From contig JAPWDM010000001.1 in assembly GCA_035578155.1 (NCBI GenBank), forward strand, positions 169,047,498-169,111,497: a DNA stretch of 64,000 nucleotides. The letters are read 5' to 3'. This stretch comes from Brachynemurus nebulosus (Eukaryota; Arthropoda; Insecta; Neuroptera; Myrmeleontidae). The notes beneath the pieces were generated by a model. That model was not told the origin of the DNA and made no database searches. It saw nothing but the letters and a program-made list of their open reading frames with translations. This document shows, piece by piece, positions 24,101-34,602 of the stretch (positions are counted from its first letter, which is position 1; each line of letters opens with the position of its first letter). The position numbers were made by a program, and so were the translations under genes.

Positions 24101-24922
24101 CGAAAATAAGCCCTTATCGATACTCCTCCTTTAAAACTAATAATGGCCGTGTTCGTTGCTGAGTTTTTCTGCTCAAAGTGAGCTGTTGGCACATGCGCAA
24201 GAACTTTTTTTATGGAATACGCATATGCTCCAAAATACTACCTATTATGAGCACAAGTATTTGTATTTCATAAAAATGTTCTTGCGCATGCGCTAACAGC
24301 TCACTTTGAACAAAAAAACTTAGCAAAGAACACGGCGAGTAATTCATGAAAAACTGAATAAAAAATTTTTCTTTGCTGTGCGCAGTTTTTGAGAAAATTA
24401 GTCTTGAAATTTTTAAACCACCGCACCGCTTGAAATTACTGATATAAACATTTATTAAGGTACAAGTGATCGATTTGCTTATTGTTTCAACGAAGTCTAA
24501 AAATGAAAAATTTTAAGAAGAACCTCAGTTTCATTTAAGAGCCCTTTCTAGCTCGAATACGGGACATTATCTCAAACATTAAAGAAAATTTTTTTTTTGT
24601 TGTACATTCAAAGTTTCAGCATAATCTTTGCGTCTCCAATTGTTGATAGGAGCCTAAAGAAAGGGTCAGACCATGTTCTTAGGTCAAGATAAAGTGAGAT
24701 AGACAATATGATTCGTAGATGGTATATATTTATAATCTCAGTAAATCCCATATATAGGTACCCTCTCTAGTAGGGTTTTATGTCGTAAGGCCTTAGTAAT
24801 AATTATTATTATAATTGTTGTTAAAGGTCCCGCCAGAGTCAATTGAACGAGCTGCAGGATTACTTTTCTTCAATAATGTTACACGAGACAAAATTTCTAA
24901 AATAAATGGAAAAAATAGATAA
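21190..24922 (+). CDS. EndoG: Endonuclease G, complete 341 aa in three exons
   Basis: EndoG is a Mg2+-dependent beta-beta-alpha-metal nuclease of the mitochondrial intermembrane space that cleaves DNA and RNA and takes part in mtDNA turnover and apoptotic DNA degradation. Exons are 21190-21641, 21700-22177 and 24827-24922, 1026 nt in all with stop TAA. Residues 5-27 are hydrophobic and form a mitochondrial anchor/targeting segment. The DNA/RNA non-specific nuclease domain follows, with 'NSDYKGSGYDRGHLAAAGNH' carrying catalytic His166, and 'LSNMAPQ' with the metal-binding Asn188. A naive reading stops at 22192, but CAA at 22175-22177 is followed by a splice donor. The terminal exon supplies 'ESIERAAGLLFFNN', the expected EndoG C-terminus. 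The 2.65-kb second intron is built from transposons; one begins only 12 nt inside the donor. All catalytic residues are present, so it should be active. Confidence 0.96.
22190..22784. mobile_element. MITE inserted next to the EndoG intron-2 splice donor, 8-bp TSD
   Basis: The terminal inverted repeats start 'taggtatcggacatttttcg' and extend about 30 bp. A perfect target duplication, gtaataac, lies at 22182-22189 and 22785-22792. The left copy of the duplication falls at intron positions +5 to +12, so the donor GTATGT remains intact. A second, dispersed repeat (22280-22672) is nested inside. Confidence 0.9.
23047..24133. mobile_element. Degraded DNA transposon with SWIM-domain protein remnant
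   Basis: Inverted ends of about 40 bp ('aaggagggatatcgataagg' and complement) bound the element within EndoG intron 2. Inside, 23519-23878 encodes the remains of a transposase-type protein: 'QSRHTASKIYCLWTEYN' then, after a +2 frame change near 23705, a zinc-binding pattern C-x-C...C-x-H followed by 'IASVIWYLSYNRYQ'. The frameshift shows it is dead. The SWIM-like assignment rests on the Cys/His spacing and on the common TE-borne proteins of this type in insects. Confidence 0.7.
24145..24338. mobile_element. MITE of about 190 bp in EndoG intron 2
   Basis: The arms contain 'caaagtgagctgtt' and 'aacagctcactttg', plus 'gcgcaagaac' and 'gttcttgcgc', giving a nearly complete hairpin with a short A+T-rich loop. 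The ends are 'gccgtgttc' and 'gaacacggc'. No target duplication is certain. Confidence 0.75.
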
Positions 24923-25030
24923 TTATTGCTTTTGACATAGTAGATAAATTATTTTAATTTTATTCATGTACTTTCTTATAGGTATTTTATAATTGTGAAT
25001 TACTGTGTGATATTTTATATATATGAGTGC

Positions 25031-25036
25031 AATAAA
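25031..25036 (+). terminator. Candidate EndoG poly(A) signal
   Basis: An AATAAA lies 109 nt after the EndoG stop codon and is followed by a T-rich stretch. It is the first canonical hexamer in the 3' flank. Confidence 0.5.
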
Positions 25037-25659
25037 TGATAATTTTATTGAAAAAGTGATCTTATTTTATTACCCAAATGCAAAATATGACTTTCTCACT
25101 AGTAGTTATTTTTAGTTTAATACAAAGATTATTAAGACCAAATTCTCCGAGCACATAGTTCTTCGCAAATGTACATGATGGATGGATAGAGGGTGAGTAG
25201 CGCTAATTTTTAAAATTATTAAACATGTTTAACACATAAACGTGAAAGAAAAATTTATTTGTAAAGATTTACTTAGTTTTTAATTTCGGCACAAGCCTCA
25301 AATCTGAATTTAAGAAGGATTCGATTATTTTATGAGTACTGATGATCGAAAAGCAAAGATGTCAAAGTAAAAATATATAAAGCTTGGAAAGTTATGCTTT
25401 AACCATACCTACGTTTCTTCCGAATTCCACCATTTTCTTTCTTTTTACTTAACTTTTTTCATTATCCATTAATACAATTCTAGAATTATAATACATGCCG
25501 CAAAACAATTATCTTGCCAATCAGCATTTGGCCTATTTACGTTAATAAAACAACTTTCCTAGCATTCTTAATTTGTAAATTATTAATTTATGCATGGCAC
25601 TCTCATCAGAGAGAGTAATTTTTCCAACCGTCTAAAAATAGAGCTGATTAAATACTTAA

Positions 25660-26498
25660 GGCCCAGTATTATAAAGGACAACTAAATCAACCAATAACTT
25701 TCTACGAATAAAAATAGTTGTGAACTAAATTTTGGTTCAGTATTATAAACGTATCTTATGATTAAAATAAAGTTAGTCGTTGATTAACCTATAATACGTA
25801 TGTTGCAAGTATGTTTTAATTTCCTTATATTTAATATAAAAATTACTTTTGTACCCCCAAGTAGATTAAGAAAGATATGCCGACGCGTAGATCTTGATGA
25901 CATAGATGGCGAATCACATATATACAGCTGAGTTTTCTGAGAGTTGCCATTTTTATTACAGCCAAACCGTTGATTTAATTGAGAAATTGTTCAAATAAGA
26001 GTTACAGATATCGACGGGGACAACCGATTGCTATAGTCGGGATCTTTATAGCTCTTAGTTTTATCAACGGTGTAGCTGTAATAAAAATTGTAACTCACAA
26101 AAAACTCAGCTGTATAAATATAATACATAAGTAATTGTAGTCTTCTCAAAATTCAAATATGTGACGTATTATGACGTAGAAGGCGAACTGCGCAAAAAAA
26201 GCTTATTTTGGACTCAAATGTAGCGTACCTTTCCCAATCTACTTTGTTTGAAGCTCTAATTTGTATTACAACGTGTATAAAACCTTTTTAAAATGTATAA
26301 ACATAAATAATGTGTAAAAATCTTTCAAAACTGTCAAATTAATCTCCAAATAAAACTTAGTCGGTAGATTTTCTGTCAGCTAAAATTTAGTTCCCTACTT
26401 TATTTCAGTTTTATAATACTGACATACTTATGGGACATCTGCGAATAAAATTAATTTAGTTCACAAATTTAGTTACTTGGCTTTTATAATACTAGCCC
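25660..26498. mobile_element. Harbinger-like TIR element, 839 bp, TAA duplication
   Basis: The ends 'ggcccagtattataaa' and 'tttataatactagccc' are inverted and flanked by TAA (25657-25659, 26499-26501). It sits between the convergent EndoG and RpL10Ab genes. A further repeat with inverted 'atacagctgagtttt' ends is nested at about 25918-26122. Confidence 0.75.
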
Positions 26499-26619
26499 TA
26501 AGAAAAATACTTATAGAAACCAACATTATTGCCATCTAGTATCAGTTTGAAATACTAATTATGTAAATAAAAAAAAGGTTAATTAAATAAAAACCAATAA
26601 ATCACTTTTTTATCAATTT

Positions 26620-26625
26620 TTTATT
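26620..26625 (-). terminator. RpL10Ab poly(A) signal
   Basis: AATAAA on the minus strand lies about 25 nt past the RpL10Ab stop codon, giving a short 3' UTR as is usual for ribosomal protein genes. Confidence 0.7.
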
Positions 26626-26650
26626 CAGGTATATTTTGTACAAAATAAAA

Positions 26651-29600
26651 TTAATATAATCGTTGTGGTGGTCCCATCGTTGATTTCACATGCAATGATC
26701 GAACATTTTGCCAATGTTTCTTCAACAATGAAACCAAGAAATTGATTGAGAGATGAACATTCTGCACTAATTCATCGGGCGTCATAGCAACATGCCCTAC
26801 AGCTACTGAAAGACACAAAACCTACGAAAAAAAAAAATACAAAAATTAACTAGTCTTAAATAGAAACTTACAAATGCGGTTTCGCATACTTTTAAATTTG
26901 TTTAGTCTGCATAATTAAATTGTTAGCAAATGCATAATACCTCAGAAACAAAATAAATGTTAATGGGGTTGTTCTTTTGCCAAAATTTGATTTTGCACAA
27001 TTTTCCATGCTGGATAGTTCTTTTGCAACTATGCAGCTGGCTGAATCATGCGTATTTTTTTAATCTCTTCACTACTGATGTACAATATATTGTACATCAA
27101 ATTTAGGGGTATGTTAACATGATTTTTCAACTGAGAAAAATTAAAAACTTTTTAAAACTATGTAAAATTACTAAATTACACTTATTTCTTATTTCTGATG
27201 TAAGACCAAAAAATTTTAATTAAAATAAATACTTGTTTAAGATACAAGTCAGTATGCTGGATAAAGAGGTTTACTCACGGCCAGTTTTACATTCATAATT
27301 TTAAAAGTTCTTTAACTAAAGCTACTTTTAATTTAAAGTCGACTTTATTATTAGCATTGTTTTACAATGACCAGGTCTGCTTACTTTTGTTAAAGGACTT
27401 TTAAGTGTTGCATGGATAAAACGAACTATGAATGATGGTAGCCAATTTTACATTTAAAAAAAATAACTATAGAAACGAAAATATCAACATGATTGAATTT
27501 CAAAAATACGCATTTCACTCATTTTGCTACTGCCAGTGAGATTGGAATAGAAAACTATGTGCATTATTTCTTTTTAAAAAAAATTATCATAAATACAATG
27601 AATTATAAAAGAAATCGCGGGTAACCCAGAAATCGTTCAGCCAGTTTAACCCAAAAGGAATGTTTGATATTAATCCAAGACGTAAAAATAATCAAAAATA
27701 TTATTAAAAATAAGCAAACAAATAAAATTTTGATTTTATTTATTTAAGGTACGAGTATCTTATAGAAAAATTATGCTTATAAACAAAATTTAATGATAAT
27801 AATCAGCAATAACAAATATGTTAAAGCCAACTTTAAGCAGTAAAAGTCGAGATAATTCTTACTTTAGTTTAAAGTCGACTTTTACACTAACGGGGCGGTA
27901 AATTTAAATTTGATTGTAAAACAGTACCAAAAATAAGATCAGTTTTAAAGTTGGCTTTAGTGTTAAAGTCGGCTTTAAATGTGAATGTAAAATCGGCCGT
28001 CATTGATGTAAAAAAATTTTAAAAAATCAGTAGCGAAAATGTTAATACAATTATTTCTTTTTTATTTACTACCAATCAAGTAGAAATCATTTACTGTCTC
28101 AGTTGAATGGAGTAAATTATAATTACTTTAACTGACTTGAACGTTACTTTATTATGGTGTCTATTTTGAAAAATAAAATACAAATTTTACTTTGCAGACA
28201 CCGTTTTATAAAATGATCACTTTCGCAAAACTTATATCTGATTTATATAAACCAAACTATACAATACATACCAATTTACTCTACTTTGTTAAAAAAAAAA
28301 TCGAAATTTGTTCAGTGGAGTTACATCTTACATATTACTTACATTCCTTGTAATGTAATATACTATTTAATTTCTTTAAAAAAATATATCAGGTCTGTCC
28401 ATAAGTTCGTGCGTATTAATAGCATGCATGGAATTCACTATGACTCATTTACTAAACCAATACAATTTTGAACCTGTCGAAACTTATCATCGTTAGACTA
28501 ACATATTATTCAGTTCATCACCAACTTTCGTAAATATCGAACGCATTTTAGTACTCATAGAAGATGAATGTAGATAATCAATATTGTGGAGTCAGAGCCA
28601 AAATTAACAGTGGATCAGATCGCAGAAAGGATAAATTGTGTTTAATAGAGAATATGCATATAGCTCAAATAAATATTAAAAATTTTTGTTGTATTCTAGT
28701 TGTATATGGAAACTTAATTGTGACAGTAAAAAATCTTTTTTCTACTCTTGTTGAAAAACACACTCATTATATATCTGTTAATTGTTGAGAAAGTTAGACA
28801 TTATTCAAAGGTGTGGGGGAATGTTCATTACTCAATACCTTTTTGACCCAGGAAATTACAGTATTAACCATTATTCAATGGTTTTGCGATTGTTTTATGT
28901 ATAATGTAGGTATCAAGTTTTAATTTAATAAGGTATGTTGCGTAGTAACAAGCAAGTAAACAACGTACTTTATATTTTGTTTTGATCGTTTTATACATAT
29001 TAATACAAACATTTAATGAAATTAGAAATAGGTTAAAAATTTGATTTAAAATTTATATTCAATTTTATTTAAATCAAAAAGGAAAAAAGTCTTAGAAAAA
29101 ATATCGTCTTCTACTCGCTTGCAATGGCTATTACTCACTCAGATGCATTACGACACTCGCCTCGTGTCACAATTTCATCTTCGTGAGTAATAGCTATCAT
29201 TACTAGCTCGTTGAATAATATACTATTAATTCGTAAATTTTAATAAAAAAAAATTATTTTATAATATTTTAAATGAAATTTAAACAAAACTAAATTTGCT
29301 GACGTAACTCGGCATGAAAACACATTCCAAAAGAAACAACGGAAATAGGCAAACAAACTTCGTTTCATTATTTACTAATAAACGTCATAAACATAAACAT
29401 ATGTCTTGTGCAGGTTGGTTGTTTTTATTTTGCTTGAATTTCCTTCAATTTCTTTTTTATTTTTTATTTTATTTCCTTTGTATATTTAATTATATTTACC
29501 ATAAATTCGTATTAGCGACTCTAGTGTCAAGATTAAGTACTAATTATGCCAGGATACGTTATGTCCGGCGTGCGCAATGCAATCTTGTTTAAACTATATT

Positions 29601-31001
29601 CGATTATAACAATAAAAAAAAAAATAATTTTTTAAAATTACATAAGGGTACTGATATTTTTTCAAAATATTTTTTTTGGGTTAACATTAGTTCCTCTCAA
29701 GATTTAAGTAATAAAAAAATACATGCATATTCTCTATTGTGTTTTTTTTTATATTATTTAAAAATTTACCAAAAAAATACGCACGAACTTATGGACTGAC
29801 CTGATAATAAATAAAATGAGTCCTAGATTTTGTAAATACGTACTTTCTTATGAGAGACTCATAAGGACATTTACTAAACAATTTGTTTTAATGAATATTT
29901 TTGCCTTATGAGAGAAACAAGTACTACAGAAGGTTCCTTTACAATATTTTATGAATTTTTTAAACTACAAAATCCTAAAAAAAAAAAAATAACTTACTTT
30001 CTTCATTTGGAATTTAATCGTAGCCTTAACTTCATCGATTTTTTGTGTCATTGATTCTTGATGCGACAACAGACCAGGGAATTTACCGGCCTTATTTAAA
30101 CCGGGTCCAAGAAGACGAGGAATCTGTTTGATCAAAGCTTCGCTAGCTAAGAACGCGTCGTACTTTTTGGCCAACTTTTTGACAAGTTTCTTATTCTTAT
30201 TTAACTTCTTTAACGCTTCAACATCCATATACGGTACACCTAATGCCTTTGCTTCGTCACAATGTTGTTGATCGCCAAGGATGCAAACTTGCATTTTGGG
30301 TCTTGGGATATGTTTTAGCCTACACAAAAATAAAGTCTGTTAAATGTGGATTGAAAATACTTATTGTGGAATTTTTTGTGTGATGAAACATTCGACATAC
30401 CACATGGCATCAAATTTCTTATCAAATACTAAATAATGGAATGGTCGGTAGCTTTTTAGGCTACCTCCCCAGTTATTTCAAGACCCTGGGTACAGGTCCG
30501 CTAGAAATTTATCTAGCACCTAATGAATTTTGAAAAGTACTTTCTCCACCATCTCGCTGACATGATGGCTTCACTTCTTGACATATATAATTTTTTTTTT
30601 TTTAAATTAATGATCGGTAATTAAGTTTAACTACCTCCCCAGTTATTTTAAGACCCTGGGTGTAGGTCCGTTATGACTAATCGCCTGTTGAAAGTAACAA
30701 GATTTTTCGTTTGAAAAAATTCAAAGCTGAACATACTTGACGGTTCCAGAGAAACGCTTGTCTTTTTGGGGATCATAATTCTTCAAACCAATTTGAATTT
30801 CCACAGTTTCTAAAAATTTACGTTTCTTGATCTTTGATTGCGTTAACACGCCATTGATACATTCATACAATGTATCACGCGACACTTTTGATCTAAAATA
30901 AAAATAAATTTATTAATCGAAAATATATTATATAAACCTGTTAAATTTAATATTATATTAAAATAAAATTAGGTGATGTTTAAGAAAAAACTTACGTCAT
31001 T
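26651..31001 (-). CDS. RpL10Ab: 60S ribosomal protein L10a (uL1), 217 aa
   Basis: uL1 forms the L1 stalk of the large ribosomal subunit near the tRNA exit site. Exons on the minus strand are 31001-30997 (ATGAC only), 30892-30737, 30319-29998 and 26821-26651. They total 654 nt and end in TAA; 217 residues is the expected length. The sequence is highly conserved: '[16 protein letters not shown]', '[17 protein letters not shown]', '[19 protein letters not shown]' across the last junction, and the C-terminus '[10 protein letters not shown]'. The tiny first coding exon and a TOP-like pyrimidine tract upstream are typical of ribosomal protein genes. Introns are 104, 417 and 3176 bp; the last is unusually long for such a gene and has absorbed a 722-bp TIR element and a 1.4-kb mariner-type element. 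It converges with EndoG. Confidence 0.98.
27278..27999. mobile_element. TIR element copy 1 in RpL10Ab intron 3, 722 bp
   Basis: The ends 'cggccagttttacattcat' and 'gaatgtaaaatcggccg' are inverted and flanked by TCA (27275-27277 and 28000-28002). Internal 'aaagtcgacttta' and 'aaagtcggcttta' blocks repeat in both orientations. A second copy lies in inverse orientation at 32728-33711. Confidence 0.8.
28389..29804. mobile_element. Tc1/mariner-type element, 1416 bp, TA duplication
   Basis: Inverted ends of about 28 bp, containing 'gtccataagttcgtgcgtat' on both sides with one nearby mismatch, are flanked by TA (28387-28388, 29805-29806). No intact transposase remains. The segment 29094-29220 contains a further inverted pair ('ggctattactcac' / 'gtgagtaatagct'), so a smaller element may be nested. 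Confidence 0.75.
30461..30670 (-). repeat. Duplicated 40-bp structured motif in RpL10Ab intron 2
   Basis: Two copies of a 40-bp motif (30461-30500 and 30631-30670) match at 37 of 40 positions, with core 'ctccccagttattt' and 'aagaccctgggt'. Within each, CCCAG and CTGGG pair, and just outside each a second hairpin can form (GGTAGC/GCTACC beside the first copy, a weaker version beside the second). The host gene is transcribed from the minus strand. Ribosomal protein introns often host snoRNAs, but I could not identify clear C/D or H-ACA boxes, and a TE origin is equally possible. Confidence 0.5.
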
Positions 31002-31030
31002 TTTGATGTTAAGCGTTTCTCCGCACACTT

Positions 31031-31038
31031 ACAAAAGG
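31031..31038 (-). promoter_or_regulatory. Candidate 5' TOP motif / start site of RpL10Ab
   Basis: The minus strand reads CCTTTTGT about 30 nt before the ATG. Terminal oligopyrimidine starts of this kind mark ribosomal protein mRNAs and confer growth-dependent translation. No transcript evidence is available here. Confidence 0.45.
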
Positions 31039-31390
31039 TTTGATTTAGAAAGAACGGAAGAACAGACGAACGGAAACGAAAAACGGACCAAACGGACAAG
31101 TCAAAAACGATTCAAAAAGAGGGAGAATTTGACCATAGATGAGGATCTACATAATAAATAGTTCACAACATAAGTTGAAGAATAATATCGACTAGTATTT
31201 ACTCTGATGATGACATGATTCATCATGTCTACCATGTCTACTTACAGTAAGGGTCAAAATTATGCACAAGTTGTTTTATATAATAAAATCTTGAGTGTCA
31301 AGATTTTTATTTTATTTAACCTTTGATTAAGACGAGTTAACTCGTCCTGCAATATGGCAGCTCAAAATGCTGTGGTATGTATATATTCAC

Positions 31391-31691
31391 TAGAGTCCCT
31401 ATAGAGTCGTGACATGTCATCCATTTTCTGTCCAAAACAGAGCGGGAAGCTCCAAAATTAATATCACATATTTGAATAAATATTTTTGAGTACATAATTA
31501 TTGTTAATAAGTTATGAATTAATAAATAATTAAAAATTTTTAATTTAATTACTTTTTCCAGGTTAACTTAAATGATTTTTGTTAATATTTAATTTATTTC
31601 TAATGTATATTACGCAAATTGTGGACAGAAAATGCCGGAACCAATCAGCGTTCAGCACACATGTCACGACTCTATTTATTATAGGGACTCT
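31391..31691. mobile_element. MITE of about 300 bp
   Basis: The arms 'agagtccctata...gagtcgtgacatg' and 'catgtcacgactc...tatagggactct' are inverted, and an inner 'attttctgtcc' / 'ggacagaaaat' pair continues the fold. It lies inside the split repeat at 31.3-32.6 kb. Confidence 0.75.
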
Positions 31692-32073
31692 CACAGAATA
31701 TTCAGAAACAAACTTCGTATCTCTGTACTAGCTTTCTCAATGTGGACAACAGCTTACGTCACAAATGACCTAATTTCCCACCACTGCAAACGCACAACAT
31801 GTTACAACATAAATCTCGTAACAATGTATGCGTGTGATGACAGTTGTGTTTGTACCAACATCACACTCTGTCCCTGGAGGGAGACGACTACAGTGTATAT
31901 GTATACCAGTATTAGGGTACATGTATATTACTATATATATATGTATTCGCTTATTGTTGAAACTGGTTGATAACAATCGATCTGAACACGGTTATAGCTG
32001 TTGTGTGACTGACACACTTAAGCGGTATCGAACCACTCACTGGCACATTGCTATCCACAATTTTTTAAACTAA

Positions 32074-32529
32074 AGCGGGTTCTACACGATGCTACGAACG
32101 TTCCTTCCAACGTTCGATCGAACGTTTGAAGCAATTAAGTTCGACAGTTGGTGCGACGAATGTATCTGCTACACGGTGAATCGAATGTTTGATCCAATAC
32201 GAATGATGACGTGTTGGTACTCAGTGGACGACGCTGTTATTTGTCTGATGTTATCTCTAATGTTATACACTGATGTTGTCTCTCTTCACATGAACGAGTC
32301 GTGCAGCTGCTGAGTCGAACCAACCAACACAACCAACATTGACCTTCAAACGTTCGAAGCATCCCTTTGACTCGGTGCAAAAATACCGACATCGAACGGG
32401 ACACGACCAAATGCGAACGTTTGACGCTCGACATTGGACACTCGTAGGTTCGAACAACGGCTACACGATGCTATGAACCATCCAACGTCGAATGTTGGAA
32501 GGTGTTCGTAGCATCGTGTAGCAGCGGCT
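32074..32529. mobile_element. Harbinger-like MITE, 456 bp, TAA duplication
   Basis: Both ends carry 'ctacacgatgctacgaac' in inverted orientation and the element is flanked by TAA (32071-32073, 32530-32532). The interior is rich in 'cgttcgaacgttt'-type short palindromes. Confidence 0.8.
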
Positions 32530-32727
32530 TAACGCTTAGGGCTTGGGGACTCTAATATTTACTGGTATAGGTGTCGCCATCTGTGACATATTTTCCGAAA
32601 TACGGTATAACTCTAAATAATGTTCAATTTTATTAACATAGTTTAGTATAATTTATATTTTGTAAATTCCTGGGGTTCACTTTTTTTATGTTGGGATCTT
32701 TGATTTTTTTTCTTCTTTTGTAACTTT

Positions 32728-33711
32728 CGGCCGGTTTTACATTCACATTTAAAGCCGACTTTAACACTAAAGTCAACTTTAAAACTGATTTTATTTTTGG
32801 TACTGTTTTACAATCAAATTTAAAGCCCCGTTAGTGTAAAAGTCGACTTTAAACTGAAGTAAGAATTGTCTCGACTTTTACTTTTTAAAGTAAGCTTTAA
32901 CACATTTGTTATTACCGATTATTATCATTGAATTTTGTTTATAAGCATAATTTTTCTATAAAATATTCGTACCTTAAATAAATAAAATAAAAAATTTTAT
33001 TTGTTTGCTTATTTTCATAACATTTTTGATTATTTTTACATCTTGAATTAATATCAAACATTCTTTTTGGGTTAAACTTGCTGAGCGATTTCTTTTATGA
33101 TTCATTGTATTTATGATATTTATAAATTTCTTTTAAAAAGGAATAATGTGGTTTTCTATTCCAATCTCACTGGCAGTAGCGAAATGAGTGAAATGCGTTT
33201 TTTTTTTTAAATTCCAACACGTTGACATTTTCGTTTCTATAGTTATTACTTATAAATATAAGATTGGCTACAATCATTCATAGTTCATTTTATCCACTGA
33301 GCACTGAATCGAACATATTAACATATGTTTCCTAGAGATACCACAGGCATTAAATTTTGAAACATGACTCCATTTTAGTAAGCCCAACTTGTAACCACGG
33401 AGACTTGTTTATAAATATTAGATAAACCATTAAATTAATGGTTTGACTGCCATTAAAGTAATCCCGTCAGTCAATTTTTTTGCTCACATCAGTCAATTTT
33501 TTTGCTTCAATTTCTTAATGTATTTGTAATACACAGCATTCTCTCTAGTCGATTCTCTCCTCAATGGTTTTATCCATGCAACACTTAAAAGTTCTTTAAC
33601 AAAAGTAAGTAGACCTGATCATTGTAAAACAGTGCTAAAAATAAAGTCGACTTTAAATTAAAAGTAGCTTTAGTTAAAGAACCTTTAAAATTATGAATGT
33701 AAAACCGGCCG
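32728..33711. mobile_element. TIR element copy 2, inverse of the one in RpL10Ab intron 3
   Basis: The ends 'cggccggttttacattca' and 'tgaatgtaaaaccggccg' match 27278-27999 in the opposite orientation through most of their length. It is about 260 bp longer owing to extra sequence near 33290-33560. The TIR here extends to 'tttcggccgg', so the exact duplication is unclear. Confidence 0.8.
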
Positions 33712-34054
33712 AAAATCTATTGTACTTATCACTGGCAGTAAAAAGTGCCGCATTTTGAGGCAAAAAATTTTTCCACATGGTTTGTTTAAAAGCGTTAATT
33801 ATCAAATATATAAGTTAAATCTTCGTTATTGTAATATGTACTTATTTGATATTTCATTGCCTACGTCAAGAGTTGACATAAATATTATAATAACGAACAT
33901 GTACTGATGTATTTGATAATTGAATTAATTAAATAAAAATTTTTACAGTTTTATTAAATGCTAGCAAATATGGAATACCACAAAGTAACGCTCAAATCTA
34001 TTGAATACTTAGGGCAGAGAAAATAAAATTGCATTTGCTGAAATGTCATTTTAC

Positions 34055-34602
34055 GGTACTTGACTGTATTTAAAATTTGTGTCAAATGTTAAATAATTCT
34101 ATGCATTATCATTACATATGTCCAATTTTAATGATGAAACAACAAAATTTGATAACTATTTAGAAATTTTATTTTGAAAATCGCCATTTTTCAACAAATA
34201 TTCAAATTAGTGAAAACGCGCCATTTCTTGCAAATGACGTAAATATGTCGATTTTGATGATTTTCATCGGTGAGGTGAAATTGTGTTTTCTTTTGAATAT
34301 TTCTATTAGCGTATATACATATATTAATAATAATCGACCAGAATTCAAATAAATACTTGCTTTTACTTCGACATTTTATGAATATAATCAAAGTTTTGAG
34401 GTTATAAATATTGACATTGACGTTTAATTGCTTCAAAATGTGACGTCACTATAGTGAGGTATTTTTCCCGCCTTTTTCTCATTTAAAATTGTAGGGTTAT
34501 TTTTTTGATTTTTTACAAAATCTGTCGAAAATAAAAAATATTACTTAACTGGTATGGAAAAACAATGCTTTTAGAATATTTTTGTAACTTCAGTCAAGTA
34601 CC
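34055..34602. mobile_element. MITE copy 1 with 'gtacttgactg' ends, 548 bp
   Basis: Short inverted ends 'ggtacttgactg' / 'cagtcaagtacc' enclose sequence that recurs almost entirely, inverted, at 40387-40945. The interior carries a perfect CRE-type palindrome, tgacgtca, near 34441-34449. ORFs within it are not conserved between the copies. Confidence 0.85.

Larger units (their letters stand above)
31320..32625. repeat. Second copy of the 19.4-kb repeat, split by nested elements
   Basis: The left part (31325-31385) and right part (about 32565-32625) match 19375-19440 and 19440-19500, where they are contiguous. The intervening 1.2 kb holds at least two further TIR elements (31391-31691 and 32074-32529) and a segment resembling 48.6-49.1 kb. 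Confidence 0.65.

Noticed and set aside
28564..28788. ORF inside the mariner-type element as a transposase
   Set aside because: No D,D34D-type catalytic pattern or helix-turn-helix could be recognised, and the frame is short; it is treated as decayed sequence.
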